Assembly (NCBI GenBank): GCA_910579335.1 | Contig: CAJTUQ010000018.1 | Coordinates: forward strand, 19,853-33,507 | DNA: 13,655 nt | Source: an uncultured Dorea sp. | GTDB lineage: Bacteria; Bacillota; Clostridia; Lachnospirales; Lachnospiraceae | Reading direction: 5' to 3' | Translations under genes and position numbers: made by a program | The notes under the pieces: model-generated | What the model saw: only the letters and a program-made list of their open reading frames with translations | Told to the model about the DNA's origin: nothing | The model's database searches: none | Part shown: in pieces, positions 1-8,310 of the stretch | How positions within the stretch are numbered: position 1 is the stretch's first letter | How the letters are laid out: each line of letters starts with the position of its first letter

Positions 1-429
1 GCCTCCGACAGGCAGAGAACTTCCTTCCAGATGTCCCGCCGCCTGCTCTAACACATCCTCGTTCACTGTATGAAAAATGGGGAGCGTAATCTTAATCTTC
101 GGTATCTCAACCGTCCCCATCATACCGTCTCCCGTAATATTCAAACATGACATGTAAGCTTCGTCTCCCTCTGCCTTTTCCGCATCCGAAAAGGAATCGG
201 GGAGAACACTGGGAAGCAGCGCCGCATTATAATCCGCCGCTTTCTTCCACTCCGCCTCGTAATCAATCTGTCCCGCCGCTTCCTTCGCAGCTATAACATC
301 ACTATAATTGCCCATCAGCTGCTTCTGTCTGTAGTTGTTCCACTGGTTTGCCGCAAATGGATACAACAGCAGGGACAGCCCGCCTAAAAACAGAATTATG
401 ATAAAAAATTTGCTTATGTTCTTCTTCAT
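1..429 (-). CDS. srtC: Class C (pilus) sortase, N-terminal part, runs off the left edge
   Basis: Class C sortases are membrane transpeptidases that join pilin subunits through a pilin lysine and the LPxTG threonine. The 143 visible residues begin MKKNISKF, have one hydrophobic segment (about residues 8-25), and reach the strongly conserved start of the sortase barrel: GTVEIPKIKITLPIFH, then GHLEGSSLPVGG at the window edge. The catalytic His, Cys and Arg would lie outside the window, so activity cannot be judged. Class C enzymes usually carry a DPF/DPW lid before the barrel; here the matching stretch reads LPDSF, a variant lid. The start is supported by AAGGAG at 437-442, 7 nt upstream. It is the last visible gene of the pilus operon, directly after the backbone pilin, as expected for the dedicated polymerase. 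Identification is firm; details beyond the edge are unknown. Confidence 0.92.
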   Translation of the reverse strand, partial: MKKNISKFFIIILFLGGLSLLLYPFAANQWNNYRQKQLMGNYSDVIAAKEAAGQIDYEAEWKKAADYNAALLPSVLPDSFSDAEKAEGDEAYMSCLNITGDGMMGTVEIPKIKITLPIFHTVNEDVLEQAAGHLEGSSLPVGG

Positions 430-474
430 TCAGGCTCTCCTTATGTTGTACCGTTCCTGTAGAAGTTGATGATA

Positions 475-500
475 TCTCCGGGGTTTTGACGCCCCGGAGA
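475..500 (-). terminator. GC-rich stem-loop between pilin and sortase genes (attenuator or processing site)
   Basis: A perfect 9-bp stem, TCTCCGGGG paired with CCCCGGAGA, encloses an 8-nt loop. It lies 18 nt after the pilin stop and 46 nt before the sortase start. No T-run follows it on either strand, so it is not a classic intrinsic terminator. Partial termination or a 3' stabilising or processing hairpin that makes more pilin than sortase is the likeliest role; that is inference from its position. Confidence 0.55.
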
Positions 501-518
501 CTCTAAAATGCTAAGTAC

Positions 519-2072
519 TTATTTCTCAGATTTTCTGCGGCTTGCAAAGAATAATGCCGCTGCGATAATCATGATAAGGCATCCGCCGATGGTGAAAATC
601 GTAGTACCGATACCACCGGTTGACGGAAGTGAGCTAAGCTCTGAATCGTGGAAGTTCAGTCCGTCATTAAATCCATCTATCTGCGCATATGAACCCTGTA
701 TCTCATATTCTGTCTTGGTTGTTATATGCGTTACGCCATTTTCATCTGTCGTCTTATCTTCTGTTGTTCCCTTCTCTACCAGACCTTTGCCCTCAAATTT
801 GAGTTCTCTAAATTGCTCGTCAAGCGCATAGCCTTCCGGTGCTTTTGTCTCCTTTATCCAGTATGTCTTCTGGATATCCAGGCCGTTAAATGTGATTTTT
901 CCATTTGCGTCTACTGCGACATTCTCATACCCGGCAACCGGCTTTAAAGATTTACCGTCAACCACTTCAATTCCCGTTACACCAGTTACATCCTCGCCTT
1001 CAGCCACTTCTGTATAAAGAGTGAACTCAGCTCCGGTAAGCGTTTTGCTTCCGTCCGCATTCGTCTTTGTAATCTCAGCAGATGTCGTCGGAATTATAAC
1101 TTCATGCTTGGAACCTGTTCCGTTGCTTCCTGTTGACTCAGCCACGTTTGCTATCGTTCCCTCTGCGTCATCGTTTATCACTACTGTATATGTGATAACC
1201 AAATCTTTTCCTGCATATGCGCTGTTATATTTGTCTCCTTCTAAATTAGCGACAAATCCTGTCAGTCCCTCGTTTTCAACTACCGCAAAGCCATTGTTGG
1301 TAATGTCAGCGTCAGTTCCGTCTTCCGCTCCACCTTTAACTTTTACTACTACTGAACCTGTCTTAAGCGTACCGCCTTTTGTAATCGTATCCTTTATCTC
1401 AAATGATTTTGTTTCATTACTTTCAAAATAAGGATATTTCGCTGTAACCTGGTATTCTACTTCATCACCGGCCGCTACTGTCTTATCATTGTCACCATCA
1501 TCTTTATTAACAATGTCCTTTGTAACCTTTACAGACTCACCTTTCGCTGTCACTTCCGCATTCTGAAGCGTACCTTCGGAATATCCGACATAAGCAATCA
1601 TATTGTTATATTTGTACTCATTCGTCGTATCCACTGCCTGGATTACATATAATCCGGCTCCTCCCACCTCAAACGCTACTTTTTTGTCTGTGCCTGCTAT
1701 TTGTTCCGTGGCTTTATCCGTATTAAAGCCATTGAAATTCATAGCGGACAAATTCGGATTGATTGCTCCGGCTGCCGCATCAGAGTTTGCGCCTCCGGCT
1801 TCTACCGCTGCCTTAATCTGCTCTAATGTCATGCCAAAAGTAGTATCGTCATATCCATCAACCCACTTCCATGTTCCGGCAGGGTCAAGCTCTACGATTT
1901 GTTTATACGTTACCCTTGCGCCTTCATTGAGTTCCTTTACAGTAATCGTAGCCTTCTGCGGCTTGCTTGGAGCCGCGCCCTCTTCAGGTTCTGTTGCAAA
2001 TGCTGTCATACTCATTCCTAACACCATTGCCAGTGACAAAATCACTGCGAAAACTTTTTTCATTTTCTTCAT
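519..2072 (-). CDS. LPSTG-anchored SpaA/Cna-B-type backbone pilin (517 aa)
   Basis: This is probably the polymerising shaft subunit of the pilus, exported by Sec and cross-linked by the neighbouring sortase. The signal peptide (residues 1-26) ends AFA before TEPEE. An N-terminal domain (about 40-165) is followed by VTAKGE (175-180), the place where canonical pilins have the YPK pilin motif, so K177 is the likely linkage lysine. The second domain (about 183-328) has K185, D228 and N309 placed like an intramolecular isopeptide triad. The third is a Cna-B domain (about 333-430) with E-box YWIKETKAPEGY, E408. LPSTG at 482-486 is followed by a hydrophobic span and an RRK tail. The start is the ATG at 2072, 7 nt after AAGGAG (2080-2085); a second ATG at 2063 would remove three residues. 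Upstream in-frame codons rich in Arg/Lys are leader, not protein. It lies 80 bp after the tip gene. Confidence 0.93.
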   Translation of the reverse strand: MKKMKKVFAVILSLAMVLGMSMTAFATEPEEGAAPSKPQKATITVKELNEGARVTYKQIVELDPAGTWKWVDGYDDTTFGMTLEQIKAAVEAGGANSDAAAGAINPNLSAMNFNGFNTDKATEQIAGTDKKVAFEVGGAGLYVIQAVDTTNEYKYNNMIAYVGYSEGTLQNAEVTAKGESVKVTKDIVNKDDGDNDKTVAAGDEVEYQVTAKYPYFESNETKSFEIKDTITKGGTLKTGSVVVKVKGGAEDGTDADITNNGFAVVENEGLTGFVANLEGDKYNSAYAGKDLVITYTVVINDDAEGTIANVAESTGSNGTGSKHEVIIPTTSAEITKTNADGSKTLTGAEFTLYTEVAEGEDVTGVTGIEVVDGKSLKPVAGYENVAVDANGKITFNGLDIQKTYWIKETKAPEGYALDEQFRELKFEGKGLVEKGTTEDKTTDENGVTHITTKTEYEIQGSYAQIDGFNDGLNFHDSELSSLPSTGGIGTTIFTIGGCLIMIIAAALFFASRRKSEK

Positions 2073-2107
2073 CTTCCTTCTCCTTCTCTTTTTATAATTT
2101 TTATTTT

Positions 2108-2129
2108 CAGGGTTTCTGTGCAGGGTTTC
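2108..2129. repeat. Two direct copies of a 9-mer in the tip/pilin intergenic gap
   Basis: CAGGGTTTC occurs at 2108-2116 and 2121-2129, a 13-bp period, in the 80-bp gap between the adhesin and pilin genes. On the coding strand this lies about 36-57 nt before the pilin start. It could be a protein site or an RNA element in the pilin leader; nothing else supports a role. Confidence 0.35.
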
Positions 2130-2152
2130 TTCCGCACAAATCATATTATGTT

Positions 2153-5100
2153 TTAACCTCGCAGCACCTCCCCGTATCTCTTTCTATATGCTGTCAACGC
2201 AGCCCCCGCCATAAGCAATAGCAGGATGCCGCCGGATATAAACAGGTAGATTCCATAATCTCCGGTGCTCGGAAGTTCATAGAGATAAAAGCTGTTCGTA
2301 TATAATACATTTACCGTTCCATTTGATATAATTGACCCCGATGCTTCTTTCTTTTTTAATGCCTCTTCACTTACAGGGGACTGGTTACTGATATTTATAT
2401 CCGTATCACAAGTATAATCAACATTACCTATATGAACACTGCCATTCTTTTCAGTAACCGTATATATCGCATCTTTCGGTATATACTTTATCTCAATATA
2501 TTCACCGTTTTTTAAATAAAATGTACTGCCATCGTGAAGGACTAAACCGGATTCTTCATCCATTGGATTGCCTTTTGCATCATACTTTGTATAAGCGTAA
2601 TCATCAGGAAGCGTGCCTCCATTCGCATCGCTTAGTCTGATTTCAAACTCAAATTCATCATCGCCCTTGTATAGCTCATCACTGCCGTTTTGTACGACTG
2701 CTTTTTTTACTTTTAACCTTCCGTAGTCCTCTTCTTTCGTTTCATGTCTACTGGTAACAGACGGCAGCGTGAACTGCATCCAACAGGTAGAACCCGAAGC
2801 TCCTCTCTCCGTATAGAAAAAGGTCAGTTTATACTTGCCTGACGAGCCTTTTTGCAGATAGTCCCACAAATTAACATATTCTCCTACGGAACTATGCACA
2901 CCGCCAATATCGCAGACTAATTTCTGTCCCTCAATGCCATCGCCTTCCAAGAACACCCACATATCATCATCGCCAAAGAAATAATATTCCAAAGGTCCTA
3001 CGTATTCATCCGACAGCTCAAAATCCACCTGATAGGACATGCCAAAATAACTGTTATGATTCTTTCCGTCATCACTGAGAGGAAGCGAACCCCATTGCCC
3101 AGCAGAATGCGTATAATCTTTAGACTCCCCAAACAATATATCGTTTCTCTTCTCATTCGGCACCTTATCCATAGGCCAGAAATTATTTGTCCATATATGC
3201 GGATATTTATCTTGCGGATGTTGAAACTGATTTAAACCGCTTATTGTATGTGCCGCATCTCCTTTTATTTTCGCAGTCGTCAGCGTATGCGTGTCCCCGA
3301 TGCGTGAATAAGTCAGCTCACCGTCATAAATATGTTTTCCATCTTGCGCCTCTCCTCCAAAAAGATGCTCCGGAGCGCTGATGCCGTCGGCAAATATGAC
3401 GCTGCCGCTTTCGCTTATCCCATTAGCCATCCCAAAAGTACAACCCATGTAAACACCCTGAGGTTTGTTTGTCATATTCAGGTTATTATTTATATTGTTA
3501 TTCGCCCACGTCTCCTTACCATATTTAGTACCGCTATTATCACCGCCAAATGCATATTTCGCCGCTGTTGATGGCGTACGTTCATAATGATTGATTCCGC
3601 CGTCCGCAGTATCCCCATTCATATTTTTACTCGCATCATCGTGATATTTTGAAGAGATATCATAGTCGTAAAAGGATGCTCCAACCTGCTCTTCCCTATC
3701 CACAGTTTCATAAATAAACCGGATGATGGCTTTCTCACTAACCCAGATATATCCTTCCTTGTCCGCAACCTCCTTCCGGTTTGTAAAATGCGTCTTCCCC
3801 CTTACATAATCGTAAGACGTCCAGTTACCTTCATAACATTCTTCACTGTGAGTGTGTTCTTTTTCACCGCACACAATTGCCGTGTCTTCGTAATCAGTGT
3901 GTGAATCCTCCGGACGATACATCCAAATCTGCGTCAATTCATAACTTGTATTCTCAAGCAGCGCATTCATGTAGTCAATATTCGGCTGCTTATAATAAGT
4001 CTGATTCTCTCTGTCCGCATATATTTTGGTCCACGTAGGTACTGTCCTGATTGCTCCATTTTCATCCGGTGTCAAGTAAAGCAGCGGAGGCGTCTTCGCT
4101 TCGTTTTTAGGAAGATTCCCACCTGTACCATTCCCGTCCTTTTCAGTATTAATAACCGGAAGGGTGCCTGACGACTGTGCGTCTACTCTGTTCAGCTTAG
4201 AATAATACTGTACTGTAAATTCTGGATTCGGTGTTGCCTGCACCCTCACCGCCATTTTACGTCCCGACATTGCAAATGTCATCAATGGCTTTTCTACATC
4301 CAGCTTCTCACTGTTTACAACTGCATTTCCGACTTCAACCTGTGAATCAGCCGAATCTTCCGGTACGCCATATGCTGAGACGATAATCTCTTTATCCGTA
4401 TCTCCTTCCAACCGGTCATCCTCACTCGCCAATGTTCCTGAAGAGACTTCATCTGCATCCTCTCTCACAGTCTTTCCCGCCTCTACCACATGGGTTTTCA
4501 ATTCTTGTGTCGGGGTAATCTCCGCAGTCATTTCACATCCTGACAAATCAAGCTCCTCACCGCCATAAGTCAACGAACATTGCATAATCTGGAGTAGTAT
4601 CTGCTCATATCCCTCTTCTTCCTCCTTCCGGGCATAATCAGAAAATGACTGATAACTCTCGGAATCCTTGTCAAGAATATCTACCTTAAATTCAAGCTCT
4701 TCCTTTTTATCTTCGTTTCCGTCTGCTGTCAGAGAATTATCTGCATCGGAAGCATCCTGCCCATTCTCAATCTTGGTATTGCTATTCTCCATTCCAGCGT
4801 TTTCGTTTTTCTCTGCGCTCTGATTTTCAGGAGACCTATCTCCGTCCGTATCGGATGTTTTATCGCCTGCCTCATCATCGACAACTTCTTTTGACTCCGT
4901 ATTAAATTCTTTCATAGATGTCTGAACCGCCGGCTGTTCTTCTTCTTTATCGGTTTCCTCGTCTTCTGGTTCTGTTCCCGACGTTTCATCCGCTGCTTGA
5001 TTCTCTGCTTCTATGCCATTCCCTTTCCCCTGATTTTCAGAAGTTTGCTTGTTGTCAGCCTCCTCTTCTGATGCGCCTTCTACTTCCTCTAATCCTGGCA

Positions 5101-6646
5101 GAACCGCTTTTCCTTTTACATGGAATGCTAACTTAAATGAATCTATTCTATAAGCAAACGTATCATTAATGTATAATGTATTATCTTTTACGACTTTGTT
5201 CTGCCTTGATTCTTCTGGACTCTTAGGCTCTTCGTCTTCTAATTCCTCCGCTTTCGGTGTCTCTTCCTCCGCCTTCACGCAGCTATCGTCATGGGCATGC
5301 TCCTCTTTTTCGCAGGTAAGCTCTTGATTCTCATCGTAGCAGCTCTCATCATGGGTATGCTCTTCCTTACCGCAGATATAATCGGTCTTTCCCTGTTCCT
5401 CCATTCCGTCACCGCTATCCGGCTCCTGCACTTCGTCTTCCTTAGCTTCCTCTTCATTTTCTCCGGAATCTTCTGCGTTGTCCCCATCCGGATTCTGTTC
5501 GTCCGGATTTTCCGCTTCCGGTTCGTCCTGCACTCCGGATTCTCCCTTAAGGTCGCCGTTTTCTTCCGAATTATCTCCATCGGGGCTTACTTCATCTGTT
5601 CCCTCCGGAGTCTTTTGCGAATCCTTATAGCTCTCCTCTACAGCCGTCGTCTTAAGATAAGCGAAGATCTCTTTATCGCCTGCGCTGTATTTATTCTCTT
5701 TTACGGCATTGCCACTGTTTCCTTCAATAACCCTGACTACCTTTTCCTCTTTATCATAAGAAGCTACGATTCCCATCTGGAAATCCGTCTCTTCTTTCTT
5801 CTTCTCAAAGAATACGATGTCTCCTTTTTCCGGCTCATAACCGTCAGGCCCCGTCAGATAGCTGCCATTTACTTTGTGGAACTTGTTGTACCATTTGGCA
5901 GTATCCTGCGTATTCGGGAAAATATCAGTCTCTGACATTCCGGCATAATAGATACAGAAGTTTACAAAAGAAGCATCCCAATCCGCATATTCATCACCGG
6001 AAAACTGCCCGTAACGGGTATAACCCTTATGGCTTCCGTCTTTTGCCTTTTTATAATTCTTCGTACTCTCCTTATAACCGACCTGTTCCTTTGCAGCCGT
6101 TGCAAGATCAGGACCCCATGCATCCTTCCACTTAACATCTTTGTACTGTTTATCCCATTCGGAAGGCTTTTCTATATCTGCCTTCAAATCAATAAAACAG
6201 TCCTCTTCATGGGTATGCTCCTCCGACTCGCAGCTTAACTCCTGTTCGTAACATCCATCCGAATGCTGATGCCCCTTGCTTTCTTCTTTCCTGCATATAA
6301 GCTTCACTTCTTTTTCATAGCATTCGCTGCCGTGGGTATGCTCTTTTGTCTCCTGTTCCGGACATACGAGAATTTCTTCTTCTTCATAACAGTTCTCGCC
6401 ATGTTCATGGCCTTCACTCTCCGGCTCCTGACAGACAAGAACCTCCTTGTAACACTTACCGCTGTGCTTATGTTCTTCGATTCCGCATGTTGCCTCACCT
6501 GTCATGGCAATCCCGGAACGTCCAAGTCCCCATACAACACCGCCCATAACTGCTACACCAAAAAATGCGGTGATAATCACTAGATGTCTGTACCTTTTCC
6601 GGCGCCGTTCCAATACTTTCAGGCGCTCTTTCATAAGTTTCTGCAT
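2153..6646 (-). CDS. Very large LPSTG-anchored pilus tip/adhesin candidate with Cys/His repeats, dead CHAP-like domain and fibro-slime domain (1497 aa)
   Basis: A surface protein preceding the pilin, the usual place of a tip adhesin. A basic start and hydrophobic span (about 21-48) direct export. Then come five units of C-x(4 or 7)-H-x-H-x3-C (residues 54-150). A CHAP/NlpC-like domain follows (about 165-335) with YADWDASFVNFC and MGIVASY motifs, but D224 stands where such enzymes have the nucleophilic Cys and Q290 where the His is expected. A long acidic linker holds repeat units 6 and 7 (425-456); unit 8 is at 926-937. A fibro-slime/PA14-like domain (about 1155-1296) carries FFGDDDMWVF and CDIGGVH. 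A further beta domain (about 1308-1425) precedes LPSTG (1458-1462), a membrane span and an RKR tail. The start at 6646 follows an AGGAAGGTGA site overlapping the signal peptidase stop, 12 nt upstream. Domain order is read directly; tip placement is inferred. Confidence 0.88.
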   Translation of the reverse strand: MQKLMKERLKVLERRRKRYRHLVIITAFFGVAVMGGVVWGLGRSGIAMTGEATCGIEEHKHSGKCYKEVLVCQEPESEGHEHGENCYEEEEILVCPEQETKEHTHGSECYEKEVKLICRKEESKGHQHSDGCYEQELSCESEEHTHEEDCFIDLKADIEKPSEWDKQYKDVKWKDAWGPDLATAAKEQVGYKESTKNYKKAKDGSHKGYTRYGQFSGDEYADWDASFVNFCIYYAGMSETDIFPNTQDTAKWYNKFHKVNGSYLTGPDGYEPEKGDIVFFEKKKEETDFQMGIVASYDKEEKVVRVIEGNSGNAVKENKYSAGDKEIFAYLKTTAVEESYKDSQKTPEGTDEVSPDGDNSEENGDLKGESGVQDEPEAENPDEQNPDGDNAEDSGENEEEAKEDEVQEPDSGDGMEEQGKTDYICGKEEHTHDESCYDENQELTCEKEEHAHDDSCVKAEEETPKAEELEDEEPKSPEESRQNKVVKDNTLYINDTFAYRIDSFKLAFHVKGKAVLPGLEEVEGASEEEADNKQTSENQGKGNGIEAENQAADETSGTEPEDEETDKEEEQPAVQTSMKEFNTESKEVVDDEAGDKTSDTDGDRSPENQSAEKNENAGMENSNTKIENGQDASDADNSLTADGNEDKKEELEFKVDILDKDSESYQSFSDYARKEEEEGYEQILLQIMQCSLTYGGEELDLSGCEMTAEITPTQELKTHVVEAGKTVREDADEVSSGTLASEDDRLEGDTDKEIIVSAYGVPEDSADSQVEVGNAVVNSEKLDVEKPLMTFAMSGRKMAVRVQATPNPEFTVQYYSKLNRVDAQSSGTLPVINTEKDGNGTGGNLPKNEAKTPPLLYLTPDENGAIRTVPTWTKIYADRENQTYYKQPNIDYMNALLENTSYELTQIWMYRPEDSHTDYEDTAIVCGEKEHTHSEECYEGNWTSYDYVRGKTHFTNRKEVADKEGYIWVSEKAIIRFIYETVDREEQVGASFYDYDISSKYHDDASKNMNGDTADGGINHYERTPSTAAKYAFGGDNSGTKYGKETWANNNINNNLNMTNKPQGVYMGCTFGMANGISESGSVIFADGISAPEHLFGGEAQDGKHIYDGELTYSRIGDTHTLTTAKIKGDAAHTISGLNQFQHPQDKYPHIWTNNFWPMDKVPNEKRNDILFGESKDYTHSAGQWGSLPLSDDGKNHNSYFGMSYQVDFELSDEYVGPLEYYFFGDDDMWVFLEGDGIEGQKLVCDIGGVHSSVGEYVNLWDYLQKGSSGKYKLTFFYTERGASGSTCWMQFTLPSVTSRHETKEEDYGRLKVKKAVVQNGSDELYKGDDEFEFEIRLSDANGGTLPDDYAYTKYDAKGNPMDEESGLVLHDGSTFYLKNGEYIEIKYIPKDAIYTVTEKNGSVHIGNVDYTCDTDINISNQSPVSEEALKKKEASGSIISNGTVNVLYTNSFYLYELPSTGDYGIYLFISGGILLLLMAGAALTAYRKRYGEVLRG

Positions 6647-6658
6647 TTTCTCACCTTC

Positions 6659-7258
6659 CTAGTGCATAATTCCCACACGTGCCAAAGGCCACATCCTGAA
6701 TACGACCTTTCCGACGATTTGCTCGTCTTCTACACACCCAATTGACCTTATGCGGCTGTCCATCGAAATCCCCCGGTTATCGCCCAGCACAAACACCGCA
6801 CCTTCCGGTATCTGCATCGGAAAATCCATTTCACATTTTCCCAGCGTCTTTTCCTTCAGATACGGTTCGTCAATCGCTTCTCCATTGACGGACACATTAC
6901 CGTCGCCGTCAATTTCTATATCATCTCCCGCGCCTGCAATCACGCGTTTTAGAAGTATCTTCCCCCCGTAGTAAAATCCGACGATATCTCCCTTTTCTAT
7001 CTTCTCCGTCTGGCGGATAAATACGATTTCTTTGTCTTCCATCGTCGGAGACATGCTCTCTCCATTAATCTGTATCAGCACAAATATCCTCGTTACCATC
7101 AATGCTGTTACCGCTGCAATTACAATCAGACCTCCTGTAATGTTTAAAAGCGTCCTGCGAAATTCCCGTCTTACCGTCTCCCGCATCAGTTCTTCCTTCA
7201 GAGCGTCAATAGGCGGGATATCTGAAAGCTGCGGCCTTTCCTGCTTTTCTTTAATCAT
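6659..7258 (-). CDS. lepB: Type I signal peptidase (199 aa), pilus-operon copy
   Basis: Cleaves signal peptides from secreted preproteins at the outer face of the membrane. One N-terminal membrane segment (about 38-62) leads into the catalytic domain. Box B is GESMSPTM with nucleophile S68; box D is ILLKRVIAGAGD with general base K104; box E is GDNRGISMDSR (159-169). These make it a bacterial Ser/Lys enzyme, not the Ser/His SipW kind. The start is taken as the ATG at 7258, overlapping the coiled-coil gene by 8 nt, with only a weak GGTGAT upstream, which suggests translational coupling; a longer upstream reading starting at 7321 lies inside the preceding gene. At 199 aa it is typical of Gram-positive SPase I. 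Placement just before two preproteins suggests a pilus-dedicated peptidase, as found in several Gram-positive pilus loci. Confidence 0.93.
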   Translation of the reverse strand: MIKEKQERPQLSDIPPIDALKEELMRETVRREFRRTLLNITGGLIVIAAVTALMVTRIFVLIQINGESMSPTMEDKEIVFIRQTEKIEKGDIVGFYYGGKILLKRVIAGAGDDIEIDGDGNVSVNGEAIDEPYLKEKTLGKCEMDFPMQIPEGAVFVLGDNRGISMDSRIRSIGCVEDEQIVGKVVFRMWPLARVGIMH

Positions 7259-7802
7259 AAATATCACCCGGACTCGGCAGGGGACTATTATTTTCTTTCT
7301 GCATCGGCACAATTGTCTCATCCGTGCCGTTACGCACAGTACGGGGAACTGACGGGAACTCCCGTTTTACGGAGGATAGATTTGTCCGTCTCCGTGAAGT
7401 CTGCTGCCATCCGGCCTCATATGCCGCCTGCTTTTCCTTCTCGCACAGCCTTCTCACATTCTCTAAATACTGGTCGGCACATCTCTGCGCTGATTCAAAT
7501 ATACCGTTGAGCCTGAGTGCCGCCTCAGCGATAGAGCCTGCCTCAAGAAGCTCAATTTCTCTTTTTGCCTTCATGTCATCTATTGTACGATTAAGCTCCG
7601 CAATCTTTGCATCTTTTTCATTCAGGCGCTCATCCTTAACATTCAGCTTTACCTTCAGGCGCTCATAGCTTTCCTCCATCGCCGTCATCTCCGCCTTTAT
7701 TTTCTCCGTCTCCTTCTGCATGCGCTCCGTTTCCTCACACTGGACAAGAAGCATCTGCAGCAGTTCCTTACGGTTTAGCTTGCTAAGCTCTTTATTTGCC
7801 AT
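7251..7802 (-). CDS. Coiled-coil protein of unknown function (183 aa)
   Basis: No signal peptide or membrane span, so probably cytoplasmic. Residues 1-85 are highly charged with heptad-like leucines (MANKELSKLNRKELLQMLL, then long E/K/R stretches), predicting a coiled coil. A more conserved-looking block follows (about 86-120: AGSIAEAALRLNGIFESAQ, then CADQYLENV), and the tail is polar and Pro/Ser-rich. I recall similar coiled-coil proteins with an AGSIAEA block in clostridial surface loci, but know no function. The start ATG at 7802 follows AAGGGAT and lies 11 nt after the previous stop; the end overlaps the signal peptidase start. Tight coupling with pilus genes suggests a role in their expression, export or placement, which is inference only. 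Confidence 0.85.
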   Translation of the reverse strand: MANKELSKLNRKELLQMLLVQCEETERMQKETEKIKAEMTAMEESYERLKVKLNVKDERLNEKDAKIAELNRTIDDMKAKREIELLEAGSIAEAALRLNGIFESAQRCADQYLENVRRLCEKEKQAAYEAGWQQTSRRRTNLSSVKREFPSVPRTVRNGTDETIVPMQKENNSPLPSPGDIYD

Positions 7803-7813
7803 ATTATCCCTTC

Positions 7814-8269
7814 TTATTCTTCACATCTTTGTTCTGTATCACACAGCACGCCGTCGATAATTTTCATCAATTCCAATGCAGAACGAAAGTACACGGTCCT
7901 ATCTTCCTCAAGATACGTCACTCTGCCCTGCCAGCTGCTGTGCTGCCTATGTTGAACACGTACGACAAAGGTACCCATATCTCCATGCTTTTCTAACAAT
8001 TCCTCGTCTTTCAATACCTTCACCAACTCTTTCTTCTGGTAATCATGTATATGTCCATATATATCTCTGTCTCCATTCCCCGCATGAGGAAATCCCAATG
8101 CGTTGAAAAGCTCTTCCGATATCCGAAAAACCTTTTCATAACTTTGGAATGGAATCCCTTCTTTTTCATATCCGTGGTACAAATGGCCTTCAATATTTCC
8201 TTCACCTTTGCTGTCTACACAAAGCACGATTCCATTTGGTGCGCCTATATAATGTCCCTGTCTTGCCAT
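7814..8269 (-). CDS. Small conserved-looking protein of unknown function, first gene of the pilus operon (151 aa)
   Basis: A soluble protein without signal peptide or membrane span. The C-terminal part, WQGRVTYLEEDRTVYFRSALELMKIID, resembles a motif I associate with short Lachnospiraceae proteins encoded near surface operons; no biochemical function is known to me. The N-terminal part is rich in Gly, His and Tyr (GHYIGAPNG; GHLYHGY). The start is the ATG at 8269, 8 nt after AAGGAG; an upstream in-frame ATG at 8299 lies before that ribosome site and is rejected. It is the first gene after the candidate operon promoter, 11 nt before the coiled-coil gene. Being first and cytoplasmic, it may regulate or sense rather than form structure. 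Confidence 0.85.
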   Translation of the reverse strand: MARQGHYIGAPNGIVLCVDSKGEGNIEGHLYHGYEKEGIPFQSYEKVFRISEELFNALGFPHAGNGDRDIYGHIHDYQKKELVKVLKDEELLEKHGDMGTFVVRVQHRQHSSWQGRVTYLEEDRTVYFRSALELMKIIDGVLCDTEQRCEE

Positions 8270-8310
8270 CTGTGTCACTCCTTTTTGCACACCTTTCATC
8301 TTACGTCATT

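Noticed and set aside
1021..2097. Plus-strand open frames opposite the pilin gene
   Set aside because: Shadows of a well-supported minus-strand pilin; no start signals and no recognisable domains.
5291..5935. Long plus-strand open frame opposite the adhesin gene
   Set aside because: It is antisense to an acidic low-complexity linker whose Glu/Asp codons leave few stops on the other strand; it gives a Leu/Phe-rich product with no ribosome site.
6158..6487. Regularly spaced similar units that might suggest a CRISPR array or DNA repeats
   Set aside because: The similarity is at protein level (Cys/His units) with varied DNA; there are no identical DNA repeats with unique spacers.
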